DNA of 9,566 bases from Treponema sp. GTDB taxonomy: Bacteria > Spirochaetota > Spirochaetia > Treponematales > Breznakiellaceae. Under the pieces are notes generated by a model. The model worked only from the letters and a program-made list of their open reading frames with translations. It did no database searches and was not told where the DNA came from. This document shows positions 6,640 through 9,566 of this stretch, piece by piece. How positions within the stretch are numbered: the stretch's first letter is position 1; every line of letters starts with the position of its first letter. The position numbers and the translations under genes are program-made. The stretch lies in assembly GCA_031281925.1 (NCBI GenBank), contig JAITES010000209.1, positions 1 to 9,566 of the forward strand, given 5' to 3'.

Positions 6640-6713
6640 GGGCCTATAGCTCAGTTGGTTAGAGCTGCGGACTCATAATCCGTCGGTCCCAGGTTCAAGT
6701 CCTGGTGGGCCCA
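6640..6713 (+). tRNA. tRNA with CAU anticodon, probably tRNA-Ile2 (lysidine type), otherwise tRNA-Met
   Basis: The cloverleaf is complete. The acceptor stem GGGCCTA (6640-6646) pairs with TGGGCCC (6706-6712). The D stem is GCTC/GAGC. The anticodon stem is GCGGA (6667-6671) with TCCGT, and its loop CTCATAA gives anticodon CAT at 6674-6676. The T stem is CCAGG/CCTGG around TTCAAGT. Discriminator A is at 6713 and no CCA is encoded, so the CCA-adding enzyme is needed. The acceptor carries C4-G69 and C5-G68, features that the lysidine synthetase TilS recognises in tRNA-Ile2, and the stem is fully paired at position 1, ruling out an initiator tRNA. If C34 becomes lysidine, it decodes AUA. Automated tools may label it Met. 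Confidence 0.93.
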
Positions 6714-6716
6714 TTG

Positions 6717-6758
6717 TAAATGCTTATATTGTAAGGATTTACATATAAGCATTTTATA
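6717..6758 (+). terminator. Long AT-rich hairpin just after the tRNA
   Basis: AAATGCTTATA (6718-6728) pairs with TATAAGCATTT (6744-6754). Inside it TGTAA (6730-6734) pairs with TTACA (6739-6743), leaving one bulged T and a GGAT loop, for 16 base pairs in all. The 3' arm ends in a short T run (ATTTTA). It starts four bases after the tRNA, so it probably ends the tRNA transcript. It could also be part of a recombinase attachment region, being at the tRNA 3' end. Confidence 0.6.
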
Positions 6759-6818
6759 AAAACCCAAGGATTGCATGGCATCGTGCGTTTATTTTTTTCC
6801 AGCAATGGAGGAATTGTC

Positions 6819-6866
6819 ATGCCCAAAGCTCTGAAACCGTTCATTATTCAAATTTATAATACATAG
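6819..6866 (+). CDS. 15-residue reading frame: leader peptide or remnant recombinase start
   Basis: ATG 6819 is preceded by an ideal Shine-Dalgarno GGAGGA (6807-6812) with six-base spacing and encodes MPKALKPFIIQIYNT, then TAG. The signal for initiation is the strongest in this stretch. It may be the original start of the recombinase gene, whose following arm-binding domain has decayed or been deleted. It may instead be a short leader peptide. No function can be assigned. Confidence 0.35.
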   Translation: MPKALKPFIIQIYNT

Positions 6867-6893
6867 AGTCTTTCTATAATGTAGACACTATAA

Positions 6894-6943
6894 GACAGAC
6901 TGCCTTAAAAACCGCATTTGCGTATTCAAATATAAGGTCTGTC
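6894..6943. repeat. Interrupted inverted repeat upstream of recombinase
   Basis: GACAGA (6894-6899) and CCTTA (6903-6907) pair with TAAGG (6933-6937) and TCTGTC (6938-6943), with a three-base bulge on the 5' side. The enclosed loop contains CGCATTTGCG (6913-6922). The right arm overlaps the adjacent 10-bp hairpin by two bases, so the two structures could be mutually exclusive. Confidence 0.45.
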
Positions 6944-6966
6944 CATAAAGTAACCGACTTTATGGA
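6942..6966. repeat. Perfect 10-bp inverted repeat
   Basis: TCCATAAAGT (6942-6951) pairs exactly with ACTTTATGGA (6957-6966) around the loop AACCG. No T run follows on either strand, so a terminator is unlikely. An operator or recombinase-binding site is possible. Confidence 0.6.
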
Positions 6967-7014
6967 TAGGCACTACATAGTTCCCCGGTGTATGTCCGAT
7001 AGATGTAATCTTAA

Positions 7015-7033
7015 TACCATAGGAGGAATGGTA
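7015..7033 (+). promoter_or_regulatory. Ribosome binding site displayed in a hairpin loop
   Basis: TACCAT (7015-7020) and ATGGTA (7028-7033) form a six-bp stem whose seven-base loop is AGGAGGA (7021-7027), a perfect Shine-Dalgarno. The ATG at 7028 is one base from it and is closed by a stop after four codons (MVIL). The recombinase frame begins just after, with ATT at 7036 at nine-base spacing. Confidence 0.5.
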
Positions 7034-7035
7034 AT

Positions 7036-8157
7036 ATTGTAGATCAGGCTGCCGGATCAACCGGTGTAGAAGCAATACTCAGGAGTATCAGAAAAACCGA
7101 TCTGACGGAAGAAGACGCCTTCCGGATTGCAGCGGCGCTTAAGGCCAGGGGCTTCCCGATCGAAGCCAGGCCGAAAGACAGCATTGAAGCCTTCCCTCTG
7201 GAAGCCTTTTTACAGAACTTCTGGGACTACAAAAATTCTCCTTATGTCCGGGACAAACTTACTCACGGCTACCGTATCGGCAAACGTCATTGCCATGAGA
7301 GTCTGAAAAGAGTGCATTATTATGTAACGCCGTCCTTTGAAGGCTGGAAGGTCGGAGATATTACCCGCGATGTCCTCAAGGAATTTGCCAATATCCTTGC
7401 CGACGTGGGCCTGCGGCCAAACAGCATTCAGCAGATAATGCATACCCTTACTACACCCCTCAAGTGGGCGCATCAGGAAGGGAAGCTTGCTTTTAATCCC
7501 TGCGCCGGGATGCTCAAGTTTCATGGAGCGGAAAAGAAAAGGGGGGTGCTGACGCCCCAGGAGGCGGAGAAGATTTTTTCTGTTTCCTGGAAAGACAAAC
7601 GGGTATATGTAGGAAATCTCTTGGCCATTACTACAGGGCTGCGGGCAGGAGAGGTTCTGGCATTGCGGAAGAGAGACATCGGCGCCACCGAAAATTTTCT
7701 CTATATCCGTCATTCCTGGAGCCGCATTGACGGTCTCAAGACGCCGAAAAACGGAGAGAGCCGGAAGGTGCCTCTGCTCCCCGAGGTGAGAGAAAAACTG
7801 CTTGAGCTTATTAAAGAGAACCCCCACCGCACGGATAATCCCTTTGTATTTTACGGGCCTCTCCAGGACAAACCCATGGCCGAAGAACTGTTCCTCAAGG
7901 GGCTAAAAAAAGTCTGCAGGGACTACGGCATTGATGCCGCGGCCCGGAATATCGTTTTTCACAGTCACCGGCACTACTATGCCGCCCGGATGGTTGACCG
8001 TATGGCCCCCGATCAGGTGATCCGGATCACCGGCCACAAGAGCATGGCCGTGTTTGAAAAGTATGCGGATCATATCATTCAGGAGAACCTCGAAGCCGCA
8101 GGAGAGGTTACCGCCGAGGTGTTCTGGAATATCCTGCAGTTTAAGCAGGGCGCATAA
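7036..8157 (+). CDS. Tyrosine recombinase/integrase, start uncertain, N-terminal domain probably missing
   Basis: The open frame runs from a TAA near 7009 to 8157 but has no ATG, GTG or TTG until GTG 7312, which lies inside the core-binding domain. From ATT 7036 (SD AGGAGG nine bases upstream) the product has 373 residues. IVDQAAGSTGVEAILRSIR (1-19) leads into FLQNFWDYKNSPYVRDKL (58-75), the core-binding domain. The catalytic domain begins around KKRGVLTPQEAEKIF. All active-site residues are present: R203 (TTGLRAGEV), K238 (TPKNGE), H309 and R312 (HSHRH), H334 (GHKS) and nucleophile Y343 (FEKYADH). Relatives that I recall from treponemes have a further N-terminal arm-binding segment of about 80 residues; it is absent or decayed here. 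Lying 3' of a tRNA, it probably belonged to an integrated element. It may be a pseudogene or start at ATT. Confidence 0.82.
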   Translation: MVDQAAGSTGVEAILRSIRKTDLTEEDAFRIAAALKARGFPIEARPKDSIEAFPLEAFLQNFWDYKNSPYVRDKLTHGYRIGKRHCHESLKRVHYYVTPSFEGWKVGDITRDVLKEFANILADVGLRPNSIQQIMHTLTTPLKWAHQEGKLAFNPCAGMLKFHGAEKKRGVLTPQEAEKIFSVSWKDKRVYVGNLLAITTGLRAGEVLALRKRDIGATENFLYIRHSWSRIDGLKTPKNGESRKVPLLPEVREKLLELIKENPHRTDNPFVFYGPLQDKPMAEELFLKGLKKVCRDYGIDAAARNIVFHSHRHYYAARMVDRMAPDQVIRITGHKSMAVFEKYADHIIQENLEAAGEVTAEVFWNILQFKQGA

Positions 8158-8175
8158 AAATACATGCGGAATTCC

Positions 8176-8204
8176 TTGCTCAAAATGGGGCCATGGGGTA
8201 TACT
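8176..8204 (+). promoter_or_regulatory. Promoter for the acidic-tail protein gene
   Basis: TTGCTC (8176-8181), a 17-base spacer and TATACT (8199-8204) form a good sigma-70 promoter about 85 bases before the next start. A small hairpin, CCGGC-TTCCC-GCCGG, lies in the leader. Confidence 0.55.
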
Positions 8205-8288
8205 AAAGGCATATACGACTCCGGCTTCCCGCCGGGGGAAATAGATTCGTCTGAAACGGTGCGCAAATGTGTTTTATAAGGTGGATTT

Positions 8289-8819
8289 ATGGACAGAAAT
8301 GCCATTTTGAATGCCATGGAAAGAAAGGCAAAAAAGATCTTTGATGGAAACGAGGGCTATATCCAGGACGGCAAGCGGGGAGTCCTGGTGGCTCAGATCA
8401 GGGACGAGAAGAACAGCGAACAGTGGGACTCTACCCAGCGCAGTTTTGGCATTACATACCGGGATTACAACTATGAAGACGAACTGGTGATAAATAACGG
8501 AACCAATTTTGACGCGCTGGTTCACGGAAAGATCGCCTTTTCCCGCAGAACAGACAAAAATTCAGGTACCAACTACTACCAGGTTCTCGGTTATGAATCG
8601 TTCTGGAGGGGCTCGGTGATCAGCGACGACGGGAACTGTATCTGCGCCTTTGCCGGTTTCTCCGGCAAGGATGACCAGGCCATCGCCCAGGCGGGGATCA
8701 CTTGCTATGAATCCCTCAAACGAACCGGAAAGAGCCTTGAAGACGATACCGCCTCCCGGGACAGAGATGGCGGAGATGAAGAAGACGGCGAAGAAGAAGA
8801 AACTGAAGAAGAAGAATAA
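8289..8819 (+). CDS. Conserved hypothetical protein with acidic C-terminal tail
   Basis: I do not recognise this 176-residue protein with confidence. It has no signal peptide or membrane segment, so it is probably cytoplasmic. The N-terminal part (1-45) is charged and helical, and the middle is mixed. CAFAGFSGKDDQAIAQAGIT (119-138) resembles the C-terminal Gly-rich, Asp-x-x-Ala-x-x-Ala signature of the GlcG/HbpS (DUF336) family, but the rest does not clearly match. The tail from about 150 is almost entirely Glu and Asp with a few Gly, Thr and Arg residues, as in histone-chaperone-like or metal-binding tails, which is only analogy. The start is supported by AAGGTGG (8278-8284). It has its own promoter and sits alone between the recombinase and a convergent pdxA, so it could be element cargo or a chromosomal gene. 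Confidence 0.75.
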   Translation: MDRNAILNAMERKAKKIFDGNEGYIQDGKRGVLVAQIRDEKNSEQWDSTQRSFGITYRDYNYEDELVINNGTNFDALVHGKIAFSRRTDKNSGTNYYQVLGYESFWRGSVISDDGNCICAFAGFSGKDDQAIAQAGITCYESLKRTGKSLEDDTASRDRDGGDEEDGEEEETEEEE

Positions 8820-8832
8820 ACCGGTCTAAAGA

Positions 8833-8862
8833 GAATATGAATGTTGTCAAAATTCATTATTC
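8833..8862. terminator. Weak hairpin between convergent genes
   Basis: GAATATGAAT (8833-8842) pairs with ATTCAT-T-ATTC (8852-8862) with one bulged base and a nine-base loop, in the 75-base gap between two convergent genes. It is AT-rich and has no clear T run. It could serve both strands. Confidence 0.3.
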
Positions 8863-8894
8863 CAACATCGTCAGCAACATAACGAAAGGAACGG

Positions 8895-9566
8895 TTAAGG
8901 AAACAGGCCTTTAATCTTCCGGCTGTTCTCTATGAATGTCAGCGCCATGTCCATGGCGTCAAGCATGCTTTCCTCACCGGCCTGATTCTTCCCGGCAATG
9001 TCAAAGGCCGTCCCGTGATCCACCGAGGTCCGTATGATGGGAAGTCCTATGGTGGCGTTGATTCCCCTTATCCGGGAGAGGGCTCCCGCGTTCATGTCGA
9101 ATCCCAGCATCTTGAGGGGAATGTGCCCCTGATCGTGGTACATAGCGACGACCACGTCGAAGAAGCCGCCCAGGGCTTTGACAAACACCGTGTCGGGGGG
9201 AAGAGGGCCCGCCGCATCAAGACCTTCGGCCCGCGCCGCCGTGACCGCGGGAATGATTGCCCGCGCCTCCTCGTCTCCGAAGAGGCCGTTTTCCGACGCA
9301 TGGGGATTGAGGCCGGCAACGCTTATGCGCCGTTCCGTCTTTCCCATGAGTCTCGCCGCGTGATCGGCAAACCGTATCGTATCAAGCACACGATCCTTTG
9401 TGACAAGATCGCAGGCGCCGCGCAGTGAAACATGGGTAGTAACATGCATAACGTTAAGGCTGCCCCGCGCTCCCCGCGCGGAAAGAAACATGCGGTACCG
9501 TTCCGTACCGGTATAGTGGGCGAAAATTTCGGTGTGTCCCGAAAAATGATGCCCCGCAAGATTCAC
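8895..9566 (-). CDS. pdxA: PdxA-family dehydrogenase, C-terminal 223 residues (possibly PdxA2)
   Basis: This is a metal- and NAD-dependent dehydrogenase of the PdxA family; PdxA oxidises 4-phosphohydroxy-L-threonine in pyridoxal phosphate synthesis. The gene runs off the right edge: GTG 9566 is an internal codon, since GHHFSGHTE normally lies well inside the roughly 330-residue protein. Metal-ligand histidines are visible in THVSL (45), GLNPHA (89) and MYHDQGH (144), and the signature RTSVDHGTAFDIAG lies at 179-192. Wording such as HTEIFAHYTGT, ENGLFG, PPDTVFVKALGG and the longer loop FDMNAGALSRIRGINATIGL resembles the PdxA2 branch, whose members oxidise 4-phospho-D-threonate or -erythronate, so sugar-acid catabolism is a real alternative. 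GLNPHASE has Ser where Gly is usual. It is convergent with the upstream gene, hence a separate transcription unit. Confidence 0.9.
   Translation of the reverse strand: MNLAGHHFSGHTEIFAHYTGTERYRMFLSARGARGSLNVMHVTTHVSLRGACDLVTKDRVLDTIRFADHAARLMGKTERRISVAGLNPHASENGLFGDEEARAIIPAVTAARAEGLDAAGPLPPDTVFVKALGGFFDVVVAMYHDQGHIPLKMLGFDMNAGALSRIRGINATIGLPIIRTSVDHGTAFDIAGKNQAGEESMLDAMDMALTFIENSRKIKGLFP

Larger units (their letters stand above)
6714..7035. other. Hairpin-rich noncoding stretch between tRNA and recombinase gene
   Basis: About 320 bases, more AT-rich than the flanking genes, hold no convincing full gene. They contain the post-tRNA hairpin, a 15-codon reading frame at 6819, an interrupted inverted repeat at 6894-6943, a perfect 10-bp hairpin at 6942-6966, and a small hairpin at 7015-7033 around the recombinase ribosome binding site. 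By position this is where the recombinase's N-terminal domain or its attachment and regulatory sites would be expected. Confidence 0.6.

Noticed and set aside
6860..7042. Open + strand frame of about 60 codons between the tRNA and recombinase
   Set aside because: It has no start near its beginning, no recognisable family sequence and no coding pattern; it crosses several inverted repeats. It is probably chance.
8158..8200. A second recombinase attachment site after the integrase, suggested by GGGGCC runs
   Set aside because: It shares no more than a few bases with the tRNA 3' end, too little to be an attachment core.

Overview
The window looks like a bacterial chromosome of moderate GC content, most likely a spirochaete close to the termite-gut treponemes. 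That placement is from memory of similar proteins, not from a search: the integrase type, the BrnT toxin with an unusual short partner, and a tRNA gene without an encoded CCA all fit. Every gene except the last is on the + strand.

Positions 1-5868 look like one operon for nucleoside uptake and breakdown. Two tandem uridine phosphorylase (udp) genes, the first cut by the window edge, are followed by a complete set of ECF-type ABC transporter genes. In order these are two different ATPases, a membrane substrate-binding (S) component and the EcfT coupling protein. A major-facilitator transporter follows 12 bases later. Spacers are short or genes overlap, so co-expression is likely. The simplest reading is that the S component captures a nucleoside or related compound, the ECF module imports it and the phosphorylases split it. 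The substrate is inferred from context only.

Positions 5869-6491 hold a BrnT-type toxin gene overlapping a short gene that sits where the antitoxin should be but lacks the usual ribbon-helix-helix domain. Positions 6492-8157 hold a strong promoter, a tRNA with CAU anticodon (probably the lysidine-modified isoleucine tRNA), a hairpin-rich stretch of about 320 bases, and a tyrosine recombinase. The recombinase keeps all its catalytic residues but lacks a normal start codon and probably its N-terminal arm-binding domain. This looks like the tRNA-linked edge of an integrated element, possibly decayed.

Positions 8158-9566 hold a promoter, a 176-residue protein with an acidic tail, and, convergent on the - strand, the C-terminal two thirds of a PdxA-family dehydrogenase that runs off the window.

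The most notable points are: the mosaic udp pair, with a likely premature stop at the head of copy 2; the association of udp with a dedicated ECF transporter whose two ATPases are asymmetric; and the start-less recombinase whose Shine-Dalgarno sequence lies in a hairpin loop. I saw no CRISPR array, rRNA, complete insertion sequence or clearly new defence system.
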